NCBI RefSeq assembly: GCF_000003815.2
Contig: NC_049983.1
Span: forward strand, 11,369,491 to 11,433,490
Reading direction: 5' to 3'
Source of the DNA: Branchiostoma floridae
Lineage: Eukaryota; Chordata; Leptocardii; Amphioxiformes; Branchiostomatidae
DNA: 64,000 bases
Below, in pieces: positions 12,001-22,670 of this stretch. The translations under genes and the position numbers were made by a program. Position 1 is the stretch's first letter; each line of letters starts with the position of its first letter. A model generated the notes under the pieces. It worked only from the letters and a program-made list of their open reading frames with translations, ran no database searches and was not told the origin of the DNA.

Positions 12001-15000
12001 TGTACTTCTTGTCAGGGACCAACTTGTCTGTTGCTACGGTAGCAATGCACCTGGCAGTGAGTAGAAGAAATTGATAGATGATTGTAACATACAGTTGATA
12101 CTATCATTTATCATTGTATGTGATTGAAAATGTAATGCATTTTGTCACAATTATTTAAGGGCCTTACTAATTAAGGACAGACTTACAATGTTCAATAACC
12201 CAAAGTCGTGGGTTATTTGCCTACAAGGTGAAGAAATACTTTGCTGCCTCCTTTGTGATAAATGTTTGAACGCGAAGTTCCAGGCAAGGGAAATAACAAT
12301 AACCTTCAGCTGCTGTTCTCCCATTATGCCAGTAGGGGACAATGTATGCATGTTTTCAGTGCTGGGAAGGTACCGGCATCATGTTGCATTATAGCAGACA
12401 TCTATGGGACAATACTGTTCGGAATCGTAGTTGCTTAACCCTTATACACGGGGCCACCTGCACCCACTCTTTTATACACCTTATGCTAAGCTCCTTACCC
12501 ATCCGGATCCCATGTGTCATTCACGGTGACGATGAACCTGACCCATCTGACTTTATCAGGCGAAAATTCGGTGTCGTCACCGAACACCAACAGGTGTGAA
12601 GCCGTCAGAAACAGCAACAGCGGCACTTGACCCGACCACCACGCCATCTTGTTTTCTAAACCTTTGACACAAAAACACAGACGCACTTTGTACAGTGTGT
12701 GTTCTTGATATCGAACTTTTATCAATCTACGTTAATTGTGTTGTTAAGACCCTCATTTTTTAACTTAAATGATGTGCAGTGTACCCGAAGTTATGTATCA
12801 TTGTACAATTATGTTTTGAAATTAGCTATTAACTTAAGGGATCTTTGGTAGCCCCACCAGAGTCTCTCGACTACCTAGCATGTGATGTTTTCGTCCAATC
12901 CAGCTCCCTGTAATACAAACGATAACATTTGTATGAGTGGACTTTGATATCAAATATGTACAGCACGAGATCTGACATGGAAATATGAGCCTCGATCAGT
13001 TTACAAACAATCCACTAGGGGTCGCCTTGCTTCGGGTGACAAAGCAAATGTTCGCCTGTATATGATTGTAGCGAAAAATGTTTGTGCAAAAATTTCTTTT
13101 TGTTTCTTCAGAAGCATAAACTGATAATCTGATATGGATATTTTTTCTGTACCGGAAGATATCTGTTAAGATCAATGTATACGTATCATTTAATGTTTTA
13201 TTACTTTATATTGATCAACGTTTACAAATTTTCATTTGTCCTGACAGGAGGACACTCTGAGAATCATCTGGTCCTTCAACGATGTTGACCCCGTTGCTCT
13301 GGACGGGCCTGACGGACCGCAGTACCACGGCAGTAACCGCGGGAGTAAGAGCGTCATACTGCTGCAGAAGTCCCCGCCAAACCTCGATCTACAGGACGGA
13401 AATGTCATCACCTTTGACATGACGAACCAAAATGTTAGTCTTTGTCCTATTGTACACTGTACGTCATTAGCGTGTAGTAGCAAACGGATGGAATCAGACT
13501 GTAGAAGGGAAGCCATTCAACACTATGATAATGAAAATATTTCATGTGGCAGTTATCACTTATTGAACGACAGAATGAAGAAACATAAACTTTATTTCCT
13601 CATATCAAGACAACAACACTGGCCGCAAACGACGTTTGCCATTGTCGTTGTTGTTGTCACTCCTACAAATGTACAAATTGTATATCAATATAACTGTTTC
13701 CTGTTCAGCTGAGAGTTCCAACCAGGGAGACAACGTACTGGTGTACATCCTTCCAGCTGCCGGTACTGGACAAAAAGCATCATCTAGTCAAGGTAAGACT
13801 TGTAACGATAACCTGCTTAAAATAACTCTTACTGCTTCTACATTTCATTTGGTAATCTGCAGATGAGCGGAACATCATTGGTGTAGGAGCAGGTTACTAA
13901 ATTAGATGGTAGACTGTCAGACACTTGCATTTCTATACTATGCGCCAGTGTGTGCTATGTTATCATACATCTTATCCATCATGACATCCACGATGAAGTA
14001 GTACAACTGACTGTCCCTTCTAATTGCATTGCATCAGTCAGAATGGCTTATCACTTAGGCCCTCTTTACATGCATTTTCAAAAACACCCGAAACCATGGA
14101 GAATCCCCCAGAAAATGCATGTATAGAGAGATAAGGAGACTCGAATTCTATTCACAGACGAGTCTCTGGGGTGCTTTTGGAAAACGCTTAGGTTTTTCAA
14201 TCACAAGCAAAGCAGGTCAATCTTCACGGAAGAAGACTAGTGGTGCCTGTTACTTGCTCAACATGTCATATTACTTTTTGCCCCTCCTTTTGCGTGATCA
14301 GGTTGAACCACTGGTCCAGCCCGGTAACGAGGGCGTGGTGCACCACATCCTGATCTACCAGTGCTCCCCGGGCTCCACCCCGCCCACCGGCAGCCAGGAG
14401 TGCGCCAGCATGCCATGGGGGAACTGCAAAGCCATCATGGCGGCCTGGGCTGTTGGAGGAACGGTAAGAGTCACCAAAGCACTTTACACGACATTCCACA
14501 ACTGTCCTTAGGCCACGTTGATTTGATTTATTTCTATTTATTTATTCTTATTTATTTAGATTTACCACGTTTGTGGAAGGATTGACATAAAAGTTGACTA
14601 TCACTTTTGCAAAATGTCAACCCGGTGACCAGTCTGTAGGTTTGATCAACTCACACCGGGAAGGTCCCCTACTCTTTTCGATAAGTGCGGCGGGTTCTTT
14701 AACGTGCGTGGGATGTGACTGTCCCCAAACACGGGACCTCCATTTAATGTCCTATCTGAGGGACGGCCATCGCCGAAGCTACTAATAGGTACTCATTCTA
14801 ACCTGAGTAAAGTGAGGAAAGCCATGTAAAGTGCATTTCACAAGGCACAATATCGGTAACACGGTAGGATTCGAACTCGAAATGATTGATATGGCTGACA
14901 TCCTCCGGCAACTCCAAAACTGATGCGAGCGTGCGAATTATAAAAAAAAATTGGCAAAAAAAGTTGCCTTCATCTAAGTGGTCTGGAAGGTTGACAAACA

Positions 15001-18000
15001 CAAAGTATTGAACACTGGACAATAGATTCTTAATGTTTGCTTTCACATATTCTTCTGTGGCATTGGAATTGACGTTGACGTTGATACATGTTTTCTGATG
15101 TATATATCTTTATCTATGATATGTATTTGCTACTTTTGCAGATGTTCTGTATATGATAAAGCATGGTTGACAAAATTGACGGGCAAGCGGATACCATCCA
15201 TATAATCAAATCTACAAGGCTTTACTGCCGTAAAACGGCCATGGGCCTTTTCCTTGTACCTACCTTCTTTGCTGTTGATGTACAGGGCTACACATATCCT
15301 GAACATGTCGGATTATCCATGGGGACAGCCGATGATCCGAGCTACGTCGTCATGCAGACGCACTACGACAATCCCCAACGTCTGAACAGTTAGTAAAGCA
15401 ATCAAATGATTGTAGTCATAGCGAGATAGTGCAAGAATAGAGTGCGAATTGCTTCGTATTTTGCAATTGCCCCAAACTTTTATATATGAGACCGTGACTT
15501 CTTTTGATTTTTTACAGATGTTTACGACAATTCCGGAATAAGGTTCTACTACACGCCCGATGTGCGGCAGTACGACGCTGGGATTTTGGAGGTTGGGATC
15601 CAGGTGAACCAAGACCACGCCATCCCGCCCCAGGCAGACACATACGACAGCGCCGCCTACTGTTACAAGGAGTGCCTTGACCCGGTACGTCGACGTCCTT
15701 TTATGTGCCAAATTTTGTGAAGCACCAGTTTCACCTATTGGGCTCTTTGTTTTTCTGCCCTGATCCAGCTTTGCTGTATCGTCCTCGTTTTATCATACAT
15801 CTGCATGCGTGACTGTATGTGAATATGTATGCATATGTGGGTGAGCGTGTCTGTGTCTGTGTGCGTGTCTGTGTGTGTGTGTGTGCGTCTCTCCCTCTGT
15901 GAGTGTGTGTGTATGCGCGAGTGTGTGTGCGCGCGTGCGTGCGTGCTCACTTGCGTGTGGTCTGAATATCTACATCTCAAGAGTAGAACCTCCTTGTGTT
16001 TGCCTGTGTCTCAACAATCCCTTCACCCCCTTAGTACCTACAACAGCTGGGAGAGCCCATCAACGTGTTCGCCTCCATGCTGCACGCTCACAATGTGGGA
16101 GTCGGGGTGCGGACCAAGTTGGTGAGGAACGGAGTTGTGGAGAGTTACCTCGGCCGTGACGACAACTACGACTTCGATCTTCAGGAAACCCGCTTTCTGT
16201 ACCCGGAGGTCGCCATCAAGGAGGTCAGCGCAAACACTTCAGGATCTGTTTGTTTGTTTGTTTGTTTATTCTTTATTTAACCAGGGTGAAACATATCGCC
16301 TGACGGCGTTTTTCAAAGCCCCCTGGGGGGAGAGCCCCAAACATAAGTCATACATAAAGTTCAACAAAAGCAAATCTGTCTTATAATTTTGTCCACTTTG
16401 TGTCATGTAATGTTTTCCTGTCACTCCTGATTGATGAGCCATCGAATATATGTGTGCCCTACACAAATGATTATGTTGATGCATCGTCCAAGTATTTACC
16501 GACATTACATCATCCTTGCCAAATGTTCTTCGATGCAACGCACAACATCACAATGCCATATGTTCGATCTTCTTTGATAAAACTGTTTCTTCATTCCATT
16601 TCCTTCAGGGAGACGAACTTATCACAGAATGCAGCTATCGCACAACCAACCTGAACACGTTTACTTTCGTAAGTAGATTGTGATGCTAACATGCTAAGAA
16701 ATTCGCACCTTACTGGATAAACACATTCTCCTGCGCTGAGCTGAAATCGCGTCCTAAAATCGCTTGAAACTAATGTGTTCTAGGACGCGGGCTCAGAGTA
16801 ATCATACAGTCACTAAATTCTGTTACCTTGACAGTCTAGAGCAGATATCTCATTGGCTGTGTTCTAATTAGATCTGTGCTACCCTTGACTTTATAATGGG
16901 AGTATCATGCAAAACATACAAGTATGACCGAAAGACACAAAAGTGTAAATCTATCATTTTTAAAAGTTCGTTGAGCGCTATGTCATATCGCTCGGTAGCA
17001 GAGGCGCCGCCTTCAGGAAGTTACCCTCTCGAGTACCACGAACACTAATCGATATGGCGATGCAGCGCTTTGGATTGATAGATTTGATAGATCATCGATA
17101 GTGGTCGTGCAATATAGACCTGAACAGGTACATTTTCTTGAACTAGTTGACCTGTAAATTCCAACACATCCTATGATTTACTGCTCGCTGGGTCACGTGT
17201 TTCTATCTGCATAACGTGACGTCACGGCAGCAGTGGATTGTTCCTTGCTTGACAAAGACTGGTGCTGTTCAGTCGAAAATTGAGGATGCTGAGGAGTTTT
17301 GTGTTGGAATTTACAATTCAACTAGTTGAAGAATGACTCCTAACAACACAGATGAACTTTCAAGTTAAGGTACATTTTCCTCATGAAGGGAGGACAGGCC
17401 TCATCGGAGGAGATGTGTCAGAACTACCTGCAGTACTACCCACGGTTCAAACTGGAGCACTGCGACAGCCTGCCCTACATCCTGCATGGTGTGGAATTCT
17501 TCGGCATTACCCAGCTCGATAAGTGAGTACATAGGGCGGTCATGCTGTGCTTTTCTTGGGCTTTCAATGAAGAGTTTAGGCCATCTTTCCACCAGGCGAT
17601 CGCCGTGCGACCGTACAACGAGCAAAGTCGGTTTTGTGTAACCTTTGATTTTATGATTGAAAAATCATTCAATATGTTAAAGTATGATGTAAAAGGCAAC
17701 AAAAGGTAGATCTGTGAAATCAGAGATTGGTGGCCGCAGCGCGGAAGGAGGTGTAACACACAAACACTCCTGGTGATAAACATGTTCTTGGAGCGCTGCT
17801 CAGAAGTAAGAAAAGGTTACAATTCATATTGTATGGTGGAATTTGCCATACTTCTTCTTCTTTTGAGTGCCACATCTCATTAGGTTGAGGGCTCAGGCAC
17901 TGGGGGAAGGGGATCATTTTCTCGGTGCAGGTGCAGGTTGGTGGGTAGTGCCTTCTGGCTTCTCAGTGGGCAGGGGTGTCGCTCCCTGACCGCCACTCTG

Positions 18001-18910
18001 CTGTGTGAACTTGTAGACGATCTGTCTTAGCTTGCTTCTAAAATTTGTATCACACAGCCGAAATCCCCCTCACGTGGTCAAACCAGACAGCATGGCCGGT
18101 ATGAACATCGGTGCCGTCCTGAACCAGCACCCTTGGAGCGTGGAGGAAGCAGAGAGGTTCGAGCAGCACGTGCGCAGTGGGCCCAACGTGGTGAGGTGTA
18201 AGGGGAGTACTGGATTCAACAATCTGGTAAGCTTTCAGAACACAGTCTACTGCAATAACATTGTTATCAGCATGCATTGTCGTGTGCTGTGGTTTTGCGT
18301 CTTTTAGAGCCCTCAATTCAGAACACATGGAGTATTCCTTCGAATAGTTGTATATCTTGTCGCCAAAGACACTAAAATATGTCCGTATCCAAGCTATCTC
18401 TAACGTTACCACGCGGTTGCTTCTGGGTCTGTTTTAGAAATACCTGGAAATCTAGTACCGTTAGTTTAGCACGGCCAACTTTTCTTTAGAAATTTCAAAG
18501 TAGGATGGCAAACAATAACCATTACATGACAAAACGATCTTTATAACTTTTGTAACTGCTTAAAGAAAAATCGACTTTCTCTATGTTTATAAATACTAGT
18601 AGTACATGAGGAAGCATGACTAGACATCAGAAACCCAAAGACTGTACAGTACCAATTTGCCATCATGTAGACGTACATGTACATGGAGTACTTATAGTTT
18701 TGGTTCAGTAGACCTTATTCAAGAATAGTTGTAGAGTTCGTTACATCGTGTAGAAATGTTGATCATTAATGTTACTATACATATAATCATAAATGTTACT
18801 ATACATATAACTATCATCATTATCTCTAGGCTGGCATCAATGGACAGATCTGGGACCCTCTCCCCGAGCCGACTGTCGTGGTGTCCAACTCCACCGTGTC
18901 AGGATGCTGA
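1..18910 (+). CDS. MOXD1-like: DBH/MOXD1-like copper monooxygenase, copy A (5'-truncated by window)
   Basis: Coding exons read directly: 1-11 (end of the coiled-coil exon), 6123-6209, 6594-6796, 8555-8704, 13248-13433, 13709-13792, 14302-14463, 15286-15388, 15518-15684, 16035-16223, 16609-16668, 17389-17522, 18058-18226 and 18830-18910 (stop TGA). All junctions are GT-AG and the reading phase carries through every one. The order is Gly/Ser/Thr-rich linker, DOMON domain, then the two copper type II ascorbate-dependent monooxygenase domains. Copper ligands are present: HH in VVHHIL, H in MQTHYDN, HAH in MLHAHNV and M in EEMCQNY. Family members use ascorbate, O2 and copper to hydroxylate a small substrate in the secretory pathway; this substrate is unknown. 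About 38 of 565 residues differ from copy B, plus two small indels. The signal peptide and first exons must lie to the left of the window. DBH versus MOXD1 orthology cannot be settled by eye. Confidence 0.93.
550..3080. repeat. Satellite array 1, about 115-bp unit, roughly 22 copies
   Basis: Head-to-tail units contain AATCCGCGCAGTTTAAGCGA, then GGGGAGACCTCCCCC, TTAGCTTATATG and ACGTATATGAAATGTTGCGT. Variants differ in the segment after TTTCTG (TTGAACATACGACATG, TAAAACATACAACAAG, or a shorter TAAAACATACTTATC form). Edge units (550-760 and 2960-3080) are more diverged, as usual for a satellite. A block starting near 1200 recurs near 1975 with the same order of variants, a higher-order period of about 783 bp. 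Confidence 0.93.
3683..3859 (+). pseudogene. Coding-like open frame in the core of the large insertion
   Basis: An open frame of 58 codons without an ATG ends at TAA 3857-3859. Its second half reads like real protein (PPVTEFDSKIRGGYHSGQ then TVVLEIDTEWKSRPVYHPD). The GGYHSGQTVVLEI stretch faintly resembles the early strands of galectin-type folds, but this is only a suggestion. Flanking frames at 3038-3235, 3420-3704, 3762-3977 and 3971-4180 overlap and may be shadows or frameshifted exons. AATAAA at 4184-4189 ends the GC-richer core. Could be a remnant of a gene carried by the element. Confidence 0.25.
4260..5470. repeat. Satellite array 2, about 141-bp unit, 8-9 copies
   Basis: Units carry GCACACGTATATGAGACGTA, ATCAAATAAACGTGAAGTTT, AAACATGTCTTAAGGGCGTT and TTTAAGCTGCTGAAAAGGCA. 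Anchor positions near 4287, 4412, 4552, 4693, 4833, 4974, 5115, 5255 and 5396. Units alternate between CCACTTAAT and CCTCTTAAT types in the middle, suggesting dimer amplification. Confidence 0.93.
5695..5852. mobile_element. MITE, family 1, copy 1
   Basis: Inverted ends: TCACATATCCAAACCGGGG at 5695-5713 and CCCCGGTTTGGAAATGTGA at 5834-5852. The interior contains ATATGACATAAAAGTCGCC. Absent from the corresponding intron of copy B, so a lineage-specific insertion. Confidence 0.7.
6123..8704 (+). CDS. Copy A linker and DOMON exons
   Basis: Exon 6123-6209 encodes a 29-residue linker rich in Gly, Ser, Thr and Pro ([20 protein letters not shown]). Exons 6594-6796 and 8555-8704 encode the DOMON module, from [20 protein letters not shown] through [11 protein letters not shown] and [10 protein letters not shown] to [15 protein letters not shown] is the non-catalytic beta-sandwich that precedes the monooxygenase core in DBH and MOXD1. 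Exon 6594-6796 differs from its copy-B partner only at three silent positions. The intron between the DOMON exons (6797-8554) holds a TIR element with 165-bp repeats that copy B lacks. A MITE begins within a few bases of the donor at 8705. Confidence 0.9.
7241..8310. mobile_element. TIR element carrying a 165-bp tandem array
   Basis: The left end has TATTGCAATCCAT at 7261-7273 and the right end its complement ATGGATTGCAATA at 8280-8292. Similarity extends outward to GCTTAGGAGCAAATA and TTATTATATTG...TTGCTTAGCC. Missing from the copy-B intron, which runs straight from a GGCATTTA-like to a GATTGGTGA-like flank. No open frame of note inside, so non-autonomous. Confidence 0.6.
7350..8220. repeat. 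Tandem repeats of about 165 bp inside the TIR element
   Basis: Five or so diverged units carry CCAAATTTCAGGTCATTTGG, ATACAAGGGCATAGGAGCCA and TTTTAGTCAAAAATGGCCAA. Anchors near 7375, 7530, 7694, 7856 and 8020. Confidence 0.85.
8709..8911. mobile_element. MITE, family 1, copy 2, next to a splice donor
   Basis: Inverted ends CATATTTCCGAACCGGG (near 8718) and CCCGGTTTGGAAATGTG (8885-8901). The core GTATGACATAAAAGACACC is shared with the copy at 5695. It starts only four bases after the donor GTAAGG of the exon ending at 8704. Confidence 0.7.
11218..12647 (-). CDS. Nested antisense gene A: small secreted four-cysteine protein, unknown family
   Basis: Three exons on the minus strand: 12647-12499, 12050-11915 and 11439-11218 (stop TAG). 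All junctions are GT-AG, with phases 2, 0 and a total of 168 codons. The ATG context AACAAGATGG is good. Residues 1-23 form a signal peptide (hydrophobic core [15 protein letters not shown]). The mature part starts near DDTEFSP and carries four cysteines (CIATV, GSCDH, PPTCK, PGCFT) and three N-glycosylation sequons (NDT, NET, NGT). It ends [15 protein letters not shown] with no C-terminal membrane helix or GPI signal. It lies wholly inside the intron 8705-13247 of copy A on the opposite strand. The same arrangement occurs in copy B. I do not recognise the family; it is probably a small secreted beta-rich domain. Coding status is well supported because both copies keep open frames and splice sites. 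Confidence 0.85.
13248..18910 (+). CDS. Copy A monooxygenase core exons
   Basis: Exons 13248-13433, 13709-13792, 14302-14463 (CuH pair HH), 15286-15388 (third CuH His), 15518-15684, 16035-16223 (CuM HAH), 16609-16668, 17389-17522 (CuM Met in EEMC), 18058-18226 and 18830-18910. The protein ends in [18 protein letters not shown] and a terminal Gly-Cys before TGA, with no transmembrane segment. Exon 15286-15388 ends at a weak donor (ACA|GTTAGT), where copy B has ACG|GTAGGT. This changes the junction residue from Asp to Asn. A GT-rich microsatellite precedes exon 16035. Confidence 0.92.
14605..14920 (-). mobile_element. tRNA-derived SINE
   Basis: Read on the minus strand, the left part has a polymerase III B-box-like GAGTTCGAATCCT (near 14868-14880). 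Next comes a conserved middle with CCTCACTTTACTCAGG and GAGTACC, then a 3' part with GGAGGTCCCGTGTTTGGGG. The same middle block recurs in the SINE at 24252-24430. Located in the intron 14464-15285 of copy A; not seen in copy B. Confidence 0.6.
15826..15962. repeat. GT-rich microsatellite, copy A
   Basis: Interrupted (TG)n/(GC)n tract in the intron before exon 16035. The paralogous intron of copy B has the same at 35950-36090, so the tract predates the duplication. Confidence 0.9.
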
Positions 18911-18959
18911 GGACACGGCGTCAGCAAAGTCACGCACAGGCACGCTGAAGCTATGCACG

Positions 18960-18965
18960 AATAAA
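18960..18965 (+). terminator. Poly(A) signal, copy A
   Basis: AATAAA 50 bases after the stop codon at 18910, followed by a T-rich stretch. The equivalent sits in copy B. Confidence 0.75.
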
Positions 18966-19378
18966 GTACTTACAATTTGAGGACATCCAATCCTTTTTTC
19001 GTTCTTTTGATATCTGTGTAGGTATGCTTTTCTAGCCCGGTTTCCATGCGCGCTATATACTAGTACTCTGGCTACAAATCGCTTCTTGTGGATCGAGTCA
19101 GAAAGGGATGCATTGATAGCTGGTTATTGTTGTTCTGGGGAAGAATCGAATATTTGACATGACCGAGAAGATCATTAATGCTGTTTTGTAGATGAAATAA
19201 CCTCAGTTTTTTTTTTTACCAAGCTGTAGTATGGTCTTTTTTCGCAATGGCGAATAGAACTAAACAGACGTGGCTACTTTTGCTATGGTGATGGTCTTAC
19301 CTCCTTCGGTGCAGTTTCCAGTGGTTCCAACAGGTGGCGTCGTAGCACACGCAATTACAATAACATCACTTTTACAAG

Positions 19379-20143
19379 AGTTCGGAGACCTCATAATTCC
19401 ATGAAATATTCTGATTATGCAAATGACTTTCAAATCTGCATAATTTATGCTTGCTGATGTACACCTTTCACTAATTTACACAGGCCACAATGTTGACAGC
19501 TCAATCATTACTACATGAATGAAGAAGAATTAGGACACTTTCACATTAATTATGCAAATTAGGGATTTAATCGCATAATTGAAATCTGCTTATCTTCCAC
19601 CGACATATGTTACATGTATTTGAGTCCAATATTGGAAAACACTATGAATATAGATTTTCCTCATTAAGTATACAAATTAGGTCCAAATTTGCATAATTTG
19701 CACTTCAATATGTACATCTCTGCCACAGGTACCTGCATATCAAATATCATGGAAATTCATCATTCCTATGTTCCGTTATGCTCCTTAGAAGATTTTGACT
19801 AAACCGCTCCTGCAGTTCCAGAGCAAGCTGGTAGGGAGCCCAAACATACAAAACTTATTCCTTACACCATGAGCTATCTGCCACCAGAAATCAAGACCAT
19901 AGCATGTCCAGGTAAAAGGATACAAAAAATTAACTTCTGCTGCAGTACCAAGGTCACACACTAGGGGGCCCAAAATTGACCTTCGTCTTCGCAACCCCTA
20001 CCTACACGCTAAATATCATCGTAGTCCATCAAGAGGTTCTAAAGTTATGCTTACCACCAATATCCGGAAACACAAACAGACACACACACACACACACACA
20101 GACAGACACACCAAAACTATACCTCCATTTTTCATGGAGGTAA
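19379..20143. mobile_element. ATTATGCAAAT-rich repeat with terminal hairpin
   Basis: Inserted in the 3' flank of copy A; copy B is continuous across the site near 39240. It holds several ATTATGCAAATTAG-like blocks, AGGGGGCCC motifs, a (CA)n tract at 20078-20100, and ends in the hairpin ACCTCCATTTTTCATGGAGGT (20121-20141, first base A to last T) followed by AA. Confidence 0.55.
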
Positions 20144-20610
20144 TGAAAAGCCAACACCTCGATCGACAACAGTCAATGAAAAAGCAGCAAGGGAGGGAGG
20201 GATGAAATAAAGGCGTGAAGAGAAACAAAAGGCTACAAACCAAATCAACCACAGGATTCACAATTACAAGTGCACCTCACTTGATTTACATTGATTTGGA
20301 TCGTAACATTGCAGTGTAAAATGTAACTGGACCACAGACATCGATTTATTGAATCACGCACCACAGAGCACGTTACAGAAACATTCGAACCAAAAATGGC
20401 AATAGATACACTACGATACAATCTAAAAATCAGCACAATAGATACTTATTGATACCATAGATAAAATAGCACAATAGGATATGCTAACAACCAGCCCATT
20501 CCGTAACAATTGAATCATGAGTATAAAATCGTCGGTACCATCTATTGCTATCCTATAGTACCATCTGGCATTTGCGGGAATTACTAAGTAATCCATTTCC
20601 CGTCATACTT

Positions 20611-21428
20611 TATAATTTCCTCATTAATTATACAAATAATGCCCTCATTTGCATAACATGAAATTCGTTATGAACAACTTTGCCTAAACTATCTGCATGC
20701 CTAAAATGATGGCAATCCATCGTTGCTCTCTGCAGTTATCCTCTTTGGAATGTCAAAATACCCCTGCAGTTCCAAAATTAACTGTTATAGGGGGCTGAAA
20801 CTTGGCCCACTATGTCATGACGCTGAAAGCTGTCTACCATCCAAATGTCAAGACCATATCATTACATGTCCGGGACAGGAGATACATTGAAAAAACTGCT
20901 ATGATAGAATTCTCATTAATTATGCAAATGTAATCTAATTTTGCATAACTAGTACAACATTGTCTACTTAAGGTATCTACATACCAAAAATCATGAAAAT
21001 CCGTTGTTCCCTTCTTGAGTTACCGTCTTCAGAAGTTTTTGACAAAAATGCCCCTGCTATCCCAAAACTAGTCAATAGGGGGCCCTTAACTTATGTCACT
21101 TATTTCTGAGCACAAGAGCTATCTAACACCCCAAAATCGTGACCATAGCTTCTTCAGAACACGACATGGGAAACCAGGAAGTTGCGCTGCAGTACGAAGG
21201 GAAGCCGCTAGGGAGCCCAAAATCTAATCATTTCCAGCTCTCATCACACCCTACCAACAGACCAAGTATGAAACCAATTTACCCAGCCGTTCTTGAGTTA
21301 TCTTGTTTACACACAAACACACAGACAGACAGACAAACGCAGGGTAAAATATAACCTCCATGACATTTCATTGGGGTAATGACATTTCATGGGGGTAAAT
21401 ATAACCTCCATAACATTTCATGGAGGTA
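20611..21428. mobile_element. ATTATGCAAAT-rich repeat with terminal hairpin, second copy
   Basis: Same family: TTAATTATGCAAAT blocks, AGGGGGCCC, a (CAGA)n-type tract (21310-21340) and a terminal hairpin ACCTCCAT...ATGGAGGT at 21404-21427 followed by AA. A partial repeat of the tail (TTTCATGGGGGTAA) precedes it. Absent at the equivalent point of copy B (39705). Confidence 0.55.
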
Positions 21429-21794
21429 ACAATGTTGTGTTTTGTATCGTCTTGGCCAACATCATAAATCCTTTTGATAAATCCTGTAAATGGCGCATCT
21501 TGTACACGTCATAAAGTGGATCTTAGCTCGAATGGTAGTGCATGTCCTTAACCATGCATGGTTCAGTGACCGTATCAAGTGAATCTGTATGGTCTGTGAC
21601 GCTATTTATCCTTCAACAATACCTTCATCAGATCATCAAAATGGGCATATCTTTGTTATAGATTGTTCACGATATAATGATAAGCGCACAAGGCTGTTCA
21701 CATTTCTTTCCGCTTGGTGTAGAGATATTGCTACTCTAGATAAATTCATTCTGGGAGGCGATAACCCTTACTGTGTACATATAGAATACAACAC

Positions 21795-21907
21795 GGTGTA
21801 TTCCGTATCGCCCAAGGTATCAGCCCGACCGCGGGTCGGATCGCCGAAGGCCGGAGGCTGATCCGACCCGCGGGAGGGCTGAGACCGAGGGTGATGCGGA
21901 ATACACC
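21795..21907. mobile_element. Palindromic MITE / hairpin element
   Basis: Near-complete inverted repeat: GGTGTATTCCG at the left pairs with CGGAATACACC at the right, with inner arms AGCCCGACCGCGGGTCGGAT and ATCCGACCCGCGGGAGGGCT around a short GC-rich loop. Confidence 0.75.
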
Positions 21908-22584
21908 TGTAGTATTTTATCTATGTCATACCCACCTGAGAAAACCCATGTTTTGATGCGAAATGCGCCAGAAGTTTAACAAATTTGGTGCCCTCGAACT
22001 AAAAGTGTTGCAACAGCAATGTTCCAACGTCCGAATCAGGTATTCGAATTGCCAATCGGCCCGCTCGAAATGGTTTGATTTATTCGAATGGAGCCTGTGT
22101 GATACGCCTTTCGAACCTGTGCGATACGGAAGAGTACGGCCCGGTCCGGAACACCCGTATCGAACGTTTTCGCGTCACAGGTATGACATAAAAGTAGGCA
22201 AATATATCCACGAATGCTTATACAGTAGAACCAATAGTGTAAATGACATGCTAAATGACCCAATATGTTGATTTATTCATACCTATAGATATCCATATAC
22301 ATGTATGTCTGTTTAGTTGTATTGACTATTGTAAGTAGTTGTTATACGTGTAGACCATACGAAAGTCGCTGTACTTTTGTCGTGTCAATGAATAAAGATT
22401 TCTATATAGTTCATGTATGGAGGAAATATAGGGAATATTACAAAAGTCTTCAGTAAATGACCTTTTTTCATTATCCATACATACTACATTTAGAGTAAAT
22501 AGAAATGACGGTGGAAATTGTCCACCTGCTATATTCTCATCCAGCTATTTGTGTAAAGCCTCGCCCGACAGGAAGCTGGTGCTG

Positions 22585-22670
22585 TATATATTCAAATACT
22601 TTCTCCGACTTCAGGACACTTGGGCATAGTCGCGAGGGTCTTGTACTAACGTGTAACCGTAATCGACAAG
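22585..22670 (+). promoter_or_regulatory. Putative TATA box and 5' leader of copy B
   Basis: TATATAT at 22585-22591 lies about 80 bases before the ATG, so a start near 22615 would give a 5' leader of about 55 bases. The ATG context is GACAAGATGA. Inference from spacing only. Confidence 0.35.

Larger units (their letters stand above)
1..21508 (+). repeat. Segmental duplication, unit A
   Basis: Exons, much of the introns, the nested gene and the 3' flank match unit B in order and orientation. The last recognisable shared block is about 21430-21508 against 40327-40400 (TTTTGTATCGTCTTGG). The left end is outside the window. Interruptions are element insertions listed separately. Confidence 0.85.
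18966..22584. other. Intergenic region between copies A and B
   Basis: No gene seen. 18966-19378 and 20143-20610 are duplicated 3' flank (matching 38845-39705). Two ATTATGCAAAT-type repeats (19379-20143 and 20611-21428) interrupt it. About 21509-22584 is specific to this gap and holds a palindromic MITE (21795-21907) and the presumed promoter-proximal region of copy B. Confidence 0.6.

Noticed and set aside
15829..16159. Open frames across the GT microsatellite (also 35895-36147)
   Set aside because: Translations are Val/Cys/Ser or Arg/Ala repeats from the dinucleotide tract, partly joined to the wrong frame of the HAH exon.
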